Shown here one piece after another: positions 35,420 to 44,900 of a stretch of 64,000 nucleotides of DNA. The notes beneath the pieces were generated by a model that had not been told where the DNA came from, searched no databases, and saw nothing but the letters and a program-made list of their open reading frames with translations. The position numbers and the translations under genes are program-made. This stretch comes from JBOGNO01 sp050747245 (lineage in GTDB: Bacteria > Acidobacteriota > Terriglobia > Acidiferrales > UBA7541): contig JBOGNO010000017.1 in NCBI GenBank assembly GCA_050747245.1, positions 4,947 through 68,946 on the forward strand, written 5' to 3'. Position 1 is the first letter of the stretch. Each line of letters opens with the position of its first letter.

Positions 35420-36804
35420 GCTCCGCCGGCACGAAGGCCCATGTCCTCATCCTGGATGACGATGCCAATACGCTCGCGTCTCTGGCACGCACGTTTCGCC
35501 TCGCGGGCCATGAAGCGAGCGTCGCCGATAGCGTCGCCCGCGCGCTCGAACTGGTGAAATCGCAGCGATTCGAGCTGGTTTTTTCCGACGTGGTGATGCC
35601 CGGCAAGGACGGCATTGCCTTCCTCGAAGATTTGAAAAACTCCGGCGTGTCGGTGCCGGTGGTGATGATCTCGGGCCAGGCCACGATTGAGATGGCCGTC
35701 CGCGCCACGCGATTGGGCGCCGCCGATTTTCTGGAAAAGCCGGTCTCGTCCGAAAAACTTTTGCTCACGCTCGAAAACGTGATTCGGTACCGGCGCCTCG
35801 AGGAAGAGAACCGCGAACTCCGCCGGCGCGTGGGCCGCCATGAAATAATTTGGGAAGGTCCGGCCATGCAGCGCGTGATGCAACTAGTCGAGCGCGTGGC
35901 GGCCAGCGAAACGCGCGTTTGCATTCTCGGAGAAACCGGGACGGGAAAGGAATTGGTCGCGCGGACGGTGCACGAAAAAAGTGCGCGCCGCGCGGGGCCG
36001 TTCATCACCCTCAATTGCGCCGCCGTGCCCGCCGAACTGATGGAATCGGAGCTCTTCGGTCACGAAAAAGGTTCCTTCACAGGGGCCGCCGCCCGGCACA
36101 TCGGGAAATTCGAGCAGGCGCACCGTGGAACGTTGTTCCTAGATGAAATCGGTGACATGCCGCTGGCCATGCAAGCGAAACTCCTGCGCGTGCTCGAGGA
36201 GAATGAAATCGAGCGCATCGGCGGCGACCGGCCCGTCTCGGTGGACGTTCGCGTGGTGGTCGCCACGCACCGCAATTTGGAAGAGCAGGTTCGGCAGGGG
36301 AGTTTCCGGCCCGATCTGTTTCACCGCATTTACGTGTTTCCCGTTCATTTGCCTCCGCTGCGCGAACGGTGCGAGGACATCGCGCGGCTCGCAGCGCATT
36401 TTGCGCGGCAGGTTGCCGAGCAGAACGGCTGGAAGCCGCGAAACTTTTCTCCCGAAGCCCTATCACGCCTGGAGGCCTACTCCTGGCCCGGCAATGTTCG
36501 CGAGTTGCGCAATGTCGTCGAGCGCGTCCTGCTTCTCTCGCAAGACGACGTGATCGCCGCCGCCGCAGTGGGCCTGGCATTGCCACAGTCCGTCGTCGGG
36601 CCGGGCGCGATATCGACGGCCAGTGCGGGCACGCTTGCTGAACGCGTCGAAGTTTTCGAGAGAGAGGTTCTAATCGCCGAGCTCAAGCGTCATCACAACC
36701 ATGTGACCAACACGGCGAAGGCCCTCGGCCTCGAGCGCAGTCACCTCTACAAGAAATGCCAGCATCTTGGGATTGACCTTCAAGCGGTGCGAAAAAATGA
36801 GTAG
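35416..36804 (+). CDS. NtrC-type sigma-54-dependent response regulator
   Basis: The 462-aa product has a receiver domain (LILDDDAN; phospho-acceptor Asp in VFSDVVMPGKDG; Lys in LEKPVS) at 1-125. The AAA+ domain has Walker A GETGTGKE, the sigma-54-contacting GSFTGA loop and Walker B GTLFLDEIGD. A C-terminal Fis-type HTH follows (VTNTAKALGLERSHLYKKCQ). It starts at GTG, overlapping the kinase gene, and is the output of the preceding kinase. GSFTGA has Ser in place of the commoner Ala (GAFTGA), a tolerated variant. Targets would need -24/-12 promoters; I found none convincing nearby. Confidence 0.93.
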   Translation: MSSAGTKAHVLILDDDANTLASLARTFRLAGHEASVADSVARALELVKSQRFELVFSDVVMPGKDGIAFLEDLKNSGVSVPVVMISGQATIEMAVRATRLGAADFLEKPVSSEKLLLTLENVIRYRRLEEENRELRRRVGRHEIIWEGPAMQRVMQLVERVAASETRVCILGETGTGKELVARTVHEKSARRAGPFITLNCAAVPAELMESELFGHEKGSFTGAAARHIGKFEQAHRGTLFLDEIGDMPLAMQAKLLRVLEENEIERIGGDRPVSVDVRVVVATHRNLEEQVRQGSFRPDLFHRIYVFPVHLPPLRERCEDIARLAAHFARQVAEQNGWKPRNFSPEALSRLEAYSWPGNVRELRNVVERVLLLSQDDVIAAAAVGLALPQSVVGPGAISTASAGTLAERVEVFEREVLIAELKRHHNHVTNTAKALGLERSHLYKKCQHLGIDLQAVRKNE

Positions 36805-36810
36805 CGCAGG

Positions 36811-37527
36811 CTACTTCGGCGATTCCGCTTTGGGCCGACGCAGATAACCCTGGAGGAAATAAACCGCGAAGCTAGCGCCGAGAAAAATCCAGAAATAAAA
36901 GATCCGCAGCGTGATGCACAGCGCCACCATCGCCACGAAAAATCCCCAGAAGAAAAGCTCGCCGCGAAAGCCATCGCCCCAGCGCGGCTTCGCTCCGCTC
37001 GCAAGGACGCGCGCGCGTAGCGAAGGCAGCAGCTTCGGCACGCGGCGGAGATATTCCTGGTAGCTTTCGCCCTGCGTTTTCGCGAGCTCAAATTCCTCGC
37101 GGCCGATGAGGCGCAGCACAACGACAATCATGCCGATTACGACCATCAAGAATCCAACTCGACTGAAGAGAGCGCCCATGCCGATGGCGAGCAGCAAATT
37201 CCCGAGATAAAGTGGATTGCGTACGCGGCGGTAGGGGCCATCGGCCACAAGCCTCTCGGAGTGCAGGTTGGCGTCGTGCACCACGTCACTGCGCAGATAG
37301 GCGGTAGCCCACGAGCGGACGAGCGCCGCGGCTAGCAGGAGGAGCGCCGCGACGGACAGCACTACTCGCGTCAGGGAATCCTCCGTCCAGAGGCTTCTTT
37401 TTTCAGCCCAGTACACAACGGCGGCGATCGTGTTGACGTGGTCGAAGGTAAAGCACAATCCGCCTGCGAAAAAAACCAGGCCGATGAACCAGAAGCGATT
37501 TCGAAACTCAGATTCCGTGGCGCGCAT
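36811..37527 (-). CDS. Isoprenylcysteine carboxyl methyltransferase/PEMT-like membrane methyltransferase
   Basis: The 238-aa integral membrane protein has about five hydrophobic segments and a ribosome binding site AAGGAAGGA before the ATG. The ICMT/PEMT signature is clear: HSERLVADGPYRRVRNPLYL (about 120-140), followed by a hydrophobic segment and EEFELAKTQGESYQEYLRRV. These residues bind S-adenosylmethionine in the family. Substrates in bacteria vary (lipids, isoprenoids, small molecules) and cannot be named here. Confidence 0.85.
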   Translation of the reverse strand: MRATESEFRNRFWFIGLVFFAGGLCFTFDHVNTIAAVVYWAEKRSLWTEDSLTRVVLSVAALLLLAAALVRSWATAYLRSDVVHDANLHSERLVADGPYRRVRNPLYLGNLLLAIGMGALFSRVGFLMVVIGMIVVVLRLIGREEFELAKTQGESYQEYLRRVPKLLPSLRARVLASGAKPRWGDGFRGELFFWGFFVAMVALCITLRIFYFWIFLGASFAVYFLQGYLRRPKAESPK

Positions 37528-37558
37528 GCGTCCTTCCTTTGCAGCTCAGTCCTTACGC

Positions 37559-38992
37559 TTAACGCTCCGCTGAGGTTTTCAGGGGAATTGCTAGCGCCTT
37601 GCCGTCCGTGTGCTGCAATTTCAATCCCAACCAGCGCGCGATCGTCGGAGCAACATCAATCATTCGAGCGCCCTCAATTTTTTCCGGCGCGATTTCAGGG
37701 CCATAGATAAGCAGGGAAGCGCGCATCTCCGGATCTTCGGGAAAATATCCGTGCATTCCCATGACGTTGGGAATCTCGTCGTAATCTCCGGCGTATCCGC
37801 CCTCGAACATGAAATCATCGGCGGCATCAAGCGCGAGGAACGCTTGCGGATCGCCGCCCATCTGCACGATTTCGTCCGCATGGGCGATGCGCCGGATGCC
37901 GCTGCCCGCCTTCCCCGCGAGTGGCGCAAAAATTTCAAGCAGCGCCTGCGCCGTCGCTGTGTCGTTCTTGTCCCGGAGATAAATGTACGCCATGCCGCTC
38001 CCCGAGAGCAGGTAGGCCTTCCACTCCTTCACATGCCCTTTATCATCGAGCGTGACCAGCCCCTTCTGCGCGAGCAGCACGCCGGGGCGTACTGCTCTCG
38101 ACACCGCTGCAAAGCCGTGGTCCGACGCGACCACCAGTGCCGAGTGCTCCCACATTTCCGATTTCTTGGCCGCCGCGATGATTCGGGCGATTTGCTTGTC
38201 GGCGTTTTCCATCGCCGCGTCAGCTTCCGGACTCCACGGCCCCTTCTCGTGTTCCGCGTGGTCCACTTCGGGCAGATGGACGAGCAGCAGATTTGGCCTC
38301 AGCGTCTCAATCGCGTAAGTCGCAATGTCCGCCACGGCGACATCCTTCACCGCAGGCGGGATAAAATTTTCGTAGAAATCCGGAAATCGTTTTGCGACTT
38401 CGTCCATCACTCCGGACGGCGTGGAAAGGGCGCGCAGAAGTTTTAAGTCTTCGGGGTTGCTTGCGCGCCAGTATTCCGGGATGCGTAAATCGGCCGCAGC
38501 CCCGTTCGTCACCGGCCACCAGTCAATCGCCGTCTTCAATCCGTGCGCATGCGCCAGGCTCCAGAGCGTCGGCACGCGGATGTCTTCGGCGTACCATCTC
38601 CATCCTCCCATATTTTTTCCGAGCGGATCCCATTCGCCGTTGGTCACGATCCCGTGCGTGCCTGGGTTGTCTCCGGTCGCAAGCGAAGTGTGTGAGGGAT
38701 ATGTCAGCGTGGGCATCACCGGTTGCATGCCCGGGCTGTATGCGCCGTGCTGCACCATTTCCTCGAGCGTGGGCAGCTTCAGGCCATGCGCCGCTGGGTC
38801 CGTGTAACACGCCGGCATAAGCCCGTCCACCGTGACGAAAATGACGGAGTGAATGGGGCTCGCATATTCCCCTACGCGCGGCCCGTGAACCGATGGAGTT
38901 TCGTCCCGCGCGCGCATCGATGCTCTCTGCTCCGCCATCGCCAGAACAGAAAGCGCCGCCACACCACAAACCAAGAACAGGGCCCGTTTCAA
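37559..38992 (-). CDS. Secreted ectonucleotide pyrophosphatase/phosphodiesterase-like alkaline phosphatase family protein
   Basis: The 477-aa product is best started at TTG 38992, which has GGGAGG 6 bases upstream; a longer frame to 39079 lacks a site. The signal peptide is ALFLVCGVAALSVLAMA. Alkaline-phosphatase-superfamily metal and nucleophile motifs are present: FVTVDGLMP, PTLTYPSHTSLATG (nucleophile Thr or Ser), GTHGIVTNGEWDP, LLVHLPEVDHAEHEKG, VVASDHGF, and GMHGYFP. This fits type I phosphodiesterase/nucleotide pyrophosphatases. It should hydrolyse phosphodiester or pyrophosphate bonds in the periplasm; the substrate is unknown. Confidence 0.88.
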   Translation of the reverse strand: MKRALFLVCGVAALSVLAMAEQRASMRARDETPSVHGPRVGEYASPIHSVIFVTVDGLMPACYTDPAAHGLKLPTLEEMVQHGAYSPGMQPVMPTLTYPSHTSLATGDNPGTHGIVTNGEWDPLGKNMGGWRWYAEDIRVPTLWSLAHAHGLKTAIDWWPVTNGAAADLRIPEYWRASNPEDLKLLRALSTPSGVMDEVAKRFPDFYENFIPPAVKDVAVADIATYAIETLRPNLLLVHLPEVDHAEHEKGPWSPEADAAMENADKQIARIIAAAKKSEMWEHSALVVASDHGFAAVSRAVRPGVLLAQKGLVTLDDKGHVKEWKAYLLSGSGMAYIYLRDKNDTATAQALLEIFAPLAGKAGSGIRRIAHADEIVQMGGDPQAFLALDAADDFMFEGGYAGDYDEIPNVMGMHGYFPEDPEMRASLLIYGPEIAPEKIEGARMIDVAPTIARWLGLKLQHTDGKALAIPLKTSAER

Positions 38993-39103
38993 TCCACACC
39001 TCCCTAGGATTTTTGTACTAGCCAATTTAGCGGCAATTTGCAGCGCGCACAAGCGCAGCCGAGCTGTTTGCAGCTGCATCGTTCGGCAAATTCTTGCGTA
39101 GTG

Positions 39104-39718
39104 CTAATTTTTCACCTTGGCGGCAGTGATTCCAGGCTCCGGAAAATACTTCTGCAGCACAAAATGCGTAGGGAGATAGATGACCACGACGATTCCGGCA
39201 AACATGGCCAACAAATGCACGGGCGGCGGACCCCAGGCGCGGTGGAAGAGCGGATCGGTGAAAGCATAATTGATATTCAGCGCCGGGACTGTCCAGCGCG
39301 CGGCGAGAAGGGCCGCTGCAGCAATTCCGCTCTGCAGTCGCCACCCTCGCCGGTCGTATCCCGTTTGCCGGACAGCCAGCAGAATCACGACCGGCATCAC
39401 CACATGATAAAGAGACAGCATGCGGACCCACGCGGGGTATTGCGGATCCCAGAGATATTCCGTGCCGCCGAAAACATGCCGCCGGAATAACAGTCCCGAA
39501 GCGGCATCCACGATCCACAGAGCGTCAGGTAGGAGCGTCGCCACCGCCTGGCTGGAAATCAGCAGTGCATCGTCGAGGAAAATCCCCGCGCATGTAAGAA
39601 TTAATGCGATATCGCAATAGTGGACGAAATTCTGCCAGCCAAAAATCTTCCAGTACGCGGGAATCCAAACAGCAAGCCATACGACTGCCGCGACGCGCAC
39701 CCACGTCGGAAATTTCAT
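39104..39718 (-). CDS. Integral membrane protein of unknown function
   Basis: The 204-aa product starts at ATG 39718 (MKFPTWVRVAAVVWL); an in-frame ATG 11 codons upstream is possible. About six hydrophobic segments cover the chain, with conserved-looking aromatic and His residues (FVHYCDIALILTCAGIFLDD, YHVVMPVVILLAVRQ). I cannot name a family. It lies between the phosphodiesterase and VWFA genes on the same strand. Confidence 0.7.
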   Translation of the reverse strand: MKFPTWVRVAAVVWLAVWIPAYWKIFGWQNFVHYCDIALILTCAGIFLDDALLISSQAVATLLPDALWIVDAASGLLFRRHVFGGTEYLWDPQYPAWVRMLSLYHVVMPVVILLAVRQTGYDRRGWRLQSGIAAAALLAARWTVPALNINYAFTDPLFHRAWGPPPVHLLAMFAGIVVVIYLPTHFVLQKYFPEPGITAAKVKN

Positions 39719-39789
39719 TCGGACGGCCGATGGATGGGGATTCGTGCCCACGCTGGGGCGTCATGCTACCAGTTCTTGCGCGGATATGC

Positions 39790-41997
39790 TCAGCGCGGCT
39801 GCGGGGCTGCCGAAGCGCTCGGCGCGGCTGCCGGAGATGCGCCCGCCTGCAACACCAGATTTGCGCGGCCAAACGCGGCATGCGTCGTGCCCGCCTCGAT
39901 GGCCACGGCTTCCACCGTGTACCGCCCCAACGGCAGCTTCTCGAGCGGCAGGCTGATGCGAAACGCCGCCGTGCGGTTTTTCGCGTCCACTTCGGCCGGT
40001 TCGGCCAGAGAAGTGGCGCTGGTGCGCACTCCGTTGCGGAAGAATTCCAGCCCCGCGCGCAGACTCGCGGGATCACTTTTTTCCGGATACGTGGCCTGGA
40101 AAAAAACGTACAGCGTTTGCTGTTTGGTGAAAACGCGCGTCACGCTGGGCACGATGCGCTGGCCGGAAACCTCGAGCGGCGAATGGGCCATTTTCGCATT
40201 CGTGCCGATGGCTTTCGTCTGCACTTCGGAGGATTTTTCCACCGGCACGATCTGGCTCGAAAGCAGCACCGAGCTTAGCGTCAGCTGCTTCGCGTCGTCC
40301 GGCGGAAGGATGAAATCTTCCTCAAACGTGCCGATGCGTCCGGATTCGTTGTCGCGCGCCAGGAATTTCATTTTGTACGAGCCCGCCGGCAGAATCACTC
40401 CGCCCTGATAGAGCAGCGCGCGCCCTTGCGCCGCTGCGAAATGTTCCGCATCGAGATTCACGTGAATGGCGTCTCGCAGCGCCGCGACCGTCCTCCCATT
40501 TGACGCGTCGTGCACCTCCGCGGCGAAATCGAAATCATCCTCGTGACGCCCGTGTTTTTGCGCCCAGGCCAGCGCCGAGGAAGGCAGCTTCGCCGCGATG
40601 GGCACGAAGAGCTGCTTGTCGTTTAGTCGGAAGGCCGCAATTTCAAGCGCCACGGGAAGCTGCACGAGAGGCGTTTGCGACGCCATGGCGTCTTCGATTT
40701 GCTTCTCCTTGTCCTCTTCCGTGAAATAGGTGTAGTCCTTCGGCGCGTAGTATCCCTGCCGGAAGCGCACGTGCGCGCCGGGAGCGTTTACCTTCACTTT
40801 CACGTCGCGCCAGCTCCCGTCGCGCTTCGGGCTTCGGCTGTAGTATCCGACCAGGTAGTAGCCCGAATAATCCTGCTGCACTCTTTGGAACGCGTCGGCC
40901 AGGTTGCCGAGATCGAAAAACGCCCTCCCTCCCGTGTCATCGGCGAGCGTTTCCAGCGTTTCCCGCGAATCCTGCCGCGCTTCCGTCTGCCGGTACACGG
41001 AAGCCCCGGAGAACATCGAGGTTCCCGAGGCCGCGTCGCTCGACGCGTCGCCTCCCGGAATCTGCGCGAGCAAGCCGCGCGCGTCAACGGTGTAAAACGA
41101 AACGTCGGAGCGGTTGGCCGCGTCCGTCGTCGCCCGCACCTGCGTGCGGTTTTCTTCGCCCGTCTGCGTAATTCCGCTGGTGAATTGCAGCACCACTTTT
41201 TTCCCGGGAATGTTTTTGAGCAGAGTGGCCAGCCCCTGCATAGCGGCGAGCTTGCGGTCCGTGTTGAACACGTTGAATTCCGTCTCGTCCGCGGTAAACG
41301 CCGCTCCCACGTCTTCGCTCACGTCCTGCTCGCCTTCCTGCGCGGGCGCGGCCGCGTTAGCCGAAAGGCTCGCATCCGCTCCGGGCGCGAGTCGCGTCAA
41401 GGCCTTCAGCAGCGCATCCTTGTCGTTCGTGAAATCACAAAGCACACCAAGCCGGTTGCCGAAAGCCACTACACCGACCAGGTCCGCGGCGGTCATTCTT
41501 TCGCGGATGAACTTGAGAGCTGCCGCGCGCGCTCGCAGCAAGTCCTCCGGTTGCAGAGAGGTCATATCGAAAAACAGCACGATCAGCCGCCGGTTGCGCA
41601 CCTGTTCCCGCGTGGCTTCGGGCGAAGCACCGCCCGCGAGCGCCACCACCACGGGCGCGGTGTCGCCCGTCCCCGCCGTTTCGACCCCTTCAATGTCGGA
41701 GTAGTCGAAAGAAGAAATCGTCTGCGGCCGGTTATCTTCCAGCACCGTGAATTGGTCCTGCTTCAAACCCTTCACCGGCTTGCCGCTCTTGTCCATTACC
41801 TCGACGTCGATTAGCACCATCTCCGTGACGGAGCGAATTGGCCGCTGTGCAGATTTTTGATTTTGTGGAGGCGATGGCGGAGGCGGGCCCGATGGGTTTA
41901 CAGACTGGCCCTGCTGTTGTTGCGGAGCTGCCGCTGCGGCGATTCCGAGGCACGCAGCGAGGAATAACGGGATTGCCCAAATCCAGCGCGCTTTCAT
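39790..41997 (-). CDS. Secreted VWFA domain protein of the acidobacterial type
   Basis: The 735-aa product starts at ATG 41997, whose A is shared with the stop codon of the TonB-dependent receptor gene (TGATG). A signal peptide (WIWAIPLFLAACLGIAAAAA) leads to a Pro/Gln-rich stretch, then a segment typical of the acidobacterial VWFA-related family (VEVMDKSGKPVKGLKQDQFT, VLEDNRPQTI). The VWA fold has an altered MIDAS-like start (LIVLFFDMTSLQPEDLLRAR) in place of DxSxS. The C-terminal half is beta-rich. The overlap with the receptor gene suggests co-translation and perhaps joint work at the outer membrane. Confidence 0.88.
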   Translation of the reverse strand: MKARWIWAIPLFLAACLGIAAAAAPQQQQGQSVNPSGPPPPSPPQNQKSAQRPIRSVTEMVLIDVEVMDKSGKPVKGLKQDQFTVLEDNRPQTISSFDYSDIEGVETAGTGDTAPVVVALAGGASPEATREQVRNRRLIVLFFDMTSLQPEDLLRARAAALKFIRERMTAADLVGVVAFGNRLGVLCDFTNDKDALLKALTRLAPGADASLSANAAAPAQEGEQDVSEDVGAAFTADETEFNVFNTDRKLAAMQGLATLLKNIPGKKVVLQFTSGITQTGEENRTQVRATTDAANRSDVSFYTVDARGLLAQIPGGDASSDAASGTSMFSGASVYRQTEARQDSRETLETLADDTGGRAFFDLGNLADAFQRVQQDYSGYYLVGYYSRSPKRDGSWRDVKVKVNAPGAHVRFRQGYYAPKDYTYFTEEDKEKQIEDAMASQTPLVQLPVALEIAAFRLNDKQLFVPIAAKLPSSALAWAQKHGRHEDDFDFAAEVHDASNGRTVAALRDAIHVNLDAEHFAAAQGRALLYQGGVILPAGSYKMKFLARDNESGRIGTFEEDFILPPDDAKQLTLSSVLLSSQIVPVEKSSEVQTKAIGTNAKMAHSPLEVSGQRIVPSVTRVFTKQQTLYVFFQATYPEKSDPASLRAGLEFFRNGVRTSATSLAEPAEVDAKNRTAAFRISLPLEKLPLGRYTVEAVAIEAGTTHAAFGRANLVLQAGASPAAAPSASAAPQPR

Positions 41998-44900
41998 CAG
42001 AATGCGAACCTCAGCGAAATATCCATTGCCCTCATGCTCCTTGCACCCAGCACGCGGCCGTACGTCGCGGAATTCACCACCGTCGAAAGTCCAGTGAAAT
42101 TCGGCGTGTTCGTCACATTGTTGATTTCCCATCGCGCTTCGAAGCGGTGCTCTTTGTCCTTGCCGAATTGCACGAACCGCGTGATCCCCAGATTCCAGTT
42201 GAAAAGGCACGGCCCTTCAATTGTGTTACGCGCCGCATTTCCGAATCTTCCCAATGGCGGAAGAGCGAATGCCCCGGTGTTGAAGAAGTTCAGCGGCGCA
42301 CCGCCGCAACCGTTCCCGTTCGGATTGCCCACCTGGTCGGCGCGTTCGGAAAAGTTCACGCCCGTGCCGGTATTGTCCGCCTGCGTGCCCAGCACGCGCG
42401 CGGTATAGGGAGTGCCGGTTTGAATCTGCACCCCGGAATTCACGCGCAGGTTTCCGAAAAGATGTTCCGCCGTTCCATGCTTCGCCCAACGCTTTTTGTC
42501 GCCAAAGGGCAATTCGTAAACCGTAAATCCACGGAATTGATGCCGCATGTCGAAGGACGAAAGCCCGCGCTCCGCGGAAAAATTATTGTCGTCCTGCACC
42601 ACCACGGGAGTTCCGCCGCCGATCGAGCTGGCATTGTCGATGGACTTGGAATATGTGTACTGCCCCAGTACCAGAAACCCGCGCGACATGCGCTTCTGCA
42701 CGCGCACTTGCAGAGCCTCGAAAAGCGACGATGCGCCCGAAGTGTCGAACGTGAATCCGCTGGCGTTCGCAATTTTCAGCTGCTCTTGCGCGGTCAGTGG
42801 GCTTCCCGGAGGCGCGCGGTTGGGAGCGCGCAGCAAATCCAGGTGCGTGCCCTTCGTTCCCGTGTAGGTGACTTCTGTCGTCCAGCCTTTTCCGAGCGAA
42901 TGTTCGATCGAGAGATCCCAGAGCTGGGCGTAGCCCACTTTGTAATTTGGGTCCACCGCTACCGTGTTCTTTACCGTGGTTGAAGACTGCGAGGGAAAAC
43001 CGTTTTGCAGGGTGAGGACCTGGTTCGTGCTGGTTTCGAGCGTTCCCGCTTCGGCGAACGGCGGCTGGTTTGCCAGCGAGGCGCCCAGCTGCGTGTAAAT
43101 CGAATCGTTGTAGAAAATCGAATAGCCGGCGCGCACGACCGTGGAATCTTTCGCGAAGGGCCGCCAGGCAATTCCCAGCCGCGGCGCCCAATCGTTGTAA
43201 CTTCCGTGGATGAGCGAATTGGGAAGCGCCCCGCCAAAGGGATTCGGTTGTCCCGGCGTGACCACTGCCACCGCGCTGATATCCGAATTCAAAACGATAT
43301 TGGAAATATGGTTGAAGAGCTCCACCTCCGGAGTGGCCAGCTCATAGCGGACGCCGAGTTCCAGCGTGAATTGCGGATGGAAGCGCCAGTCGTCCTGGAA
43401 ATAGCCCACGAATCCCCAGTGCCGAAAATACGTGGCCGCATTTCCGAATTGTTCGGTCGTGGCTTGCGGCAATCCCAGGAGAAAATCGGCGAGATCGAAT
43501 CCCGTGCCGGGAACCGGCTGCCCCTGCGCGTTTAGATTTGCCGTCAGCAATCCGGTAAAAGTGAATAGCCCGCGAGGAATCGGATCGCTGACGGTGTTGT
43601 TTTGCAGCCGGCGGAGTTCCAGGCCCGCCTGCAGCGTGTGCTTGGAGAGCGACCACGTCACGTTGTCCATCACGCGCAGCGTTTGATTGCGGATTAGCGC
43701 CGGAACCGGATCGCTCAGCCCCGTGAAGTTCGTGAAATTGATGCTCGGCACGCCGAAATCAATCGGATTCGTTGAGATGCCGGTGATTCCAAGATTCCCC
43801 GCGATGTTATTGAGGAACGAATTGTCGCTGAGCGTATCGATGCGGCTGCGGCTCCAGTTCAGGCCGATGCTGTTGATGAGTTTCGGACTTATGTTCTGGT
43901 TCAAATTAAAATTTACATTCTGATTGCGAATCGATTGTTTGCTTCCGAACTGCGGAAAATTCACCAGCGCGTCCTGCCGCACGGAATTGAAATTGTATCC
44001 CGCCGATAAATTCAGTTTGGACGAGATCGTGTGCAGCAAATGAAAATTCACCGAGTCGCTGTCAATCGGCACGGTGTCCTGCAAGTGAAAATTGTCCACG
44101 AATCCCGGCAAATTCGGCGCGGGAAGAAGTTTCAGCAATCCCTGCGCCGCGCTATTGATGCGCCCCGCAGGAATCGAACTTCCGAGCGACGGCCGCGGTC
44201 CGTTGATGATGCTGGTGCATGAAGGATTCGCGCAGGGATCGAAGAGCTGAGCGTTGCGGTCGGCAAAATTTCCACCGAGCTCCGGCAATGTCGGCACTGT
44301 CGCAAACGTATCCACGGGGCTCAACTGCCGCGCGAGAGTGTAGTTCAAGAAGAAAAATGTCTTGTCGCGGCCGTCATATACGTGCGGGATTCGCAGTGGG
44401 CCACCCAGGTTGGCGCCGAAGTTTTCACTCCAGTGGCTGATCTTATGTGGGTTCGGCTCCGTCAGTGAGTAGGGGCGCGCGTCGAACGACGAATTTTCGT
44501 AGCGGTCAAAAAAGCTGAAGCGGATCCGATTCACCTGCTGTCGCATGATTCTTTGCATGCCATACAGGCCGCCGACACCTCCGCCGAATTGTCCGCCCCC
44601 ACCTCCGCCCCTGGGCCGGGGCGGGCCACCACCCTGTCCGCCTCCGCCGATGACACTCGATGGACCTGAGATCGGAACATTGATTATCATTCCGCCGAAT
44701 CCGCTGCCTCCAGCCGACTGGCCGGGGAAGGCTCCTCCCGGTGCGCCACCTCCCGGGCCTCCCGGCGCGAAATTCCCGAATGCGCCCTGATTCGCATTCG
44801 ATTGGCCGACGCTTCCGTTCATCAGGATTGCATCCGAGGACGCGGCTTCGCCGAGGTTTCCACCAGAGGGACCTGCCGATTGATCCTCTTGCGTGCCTGT

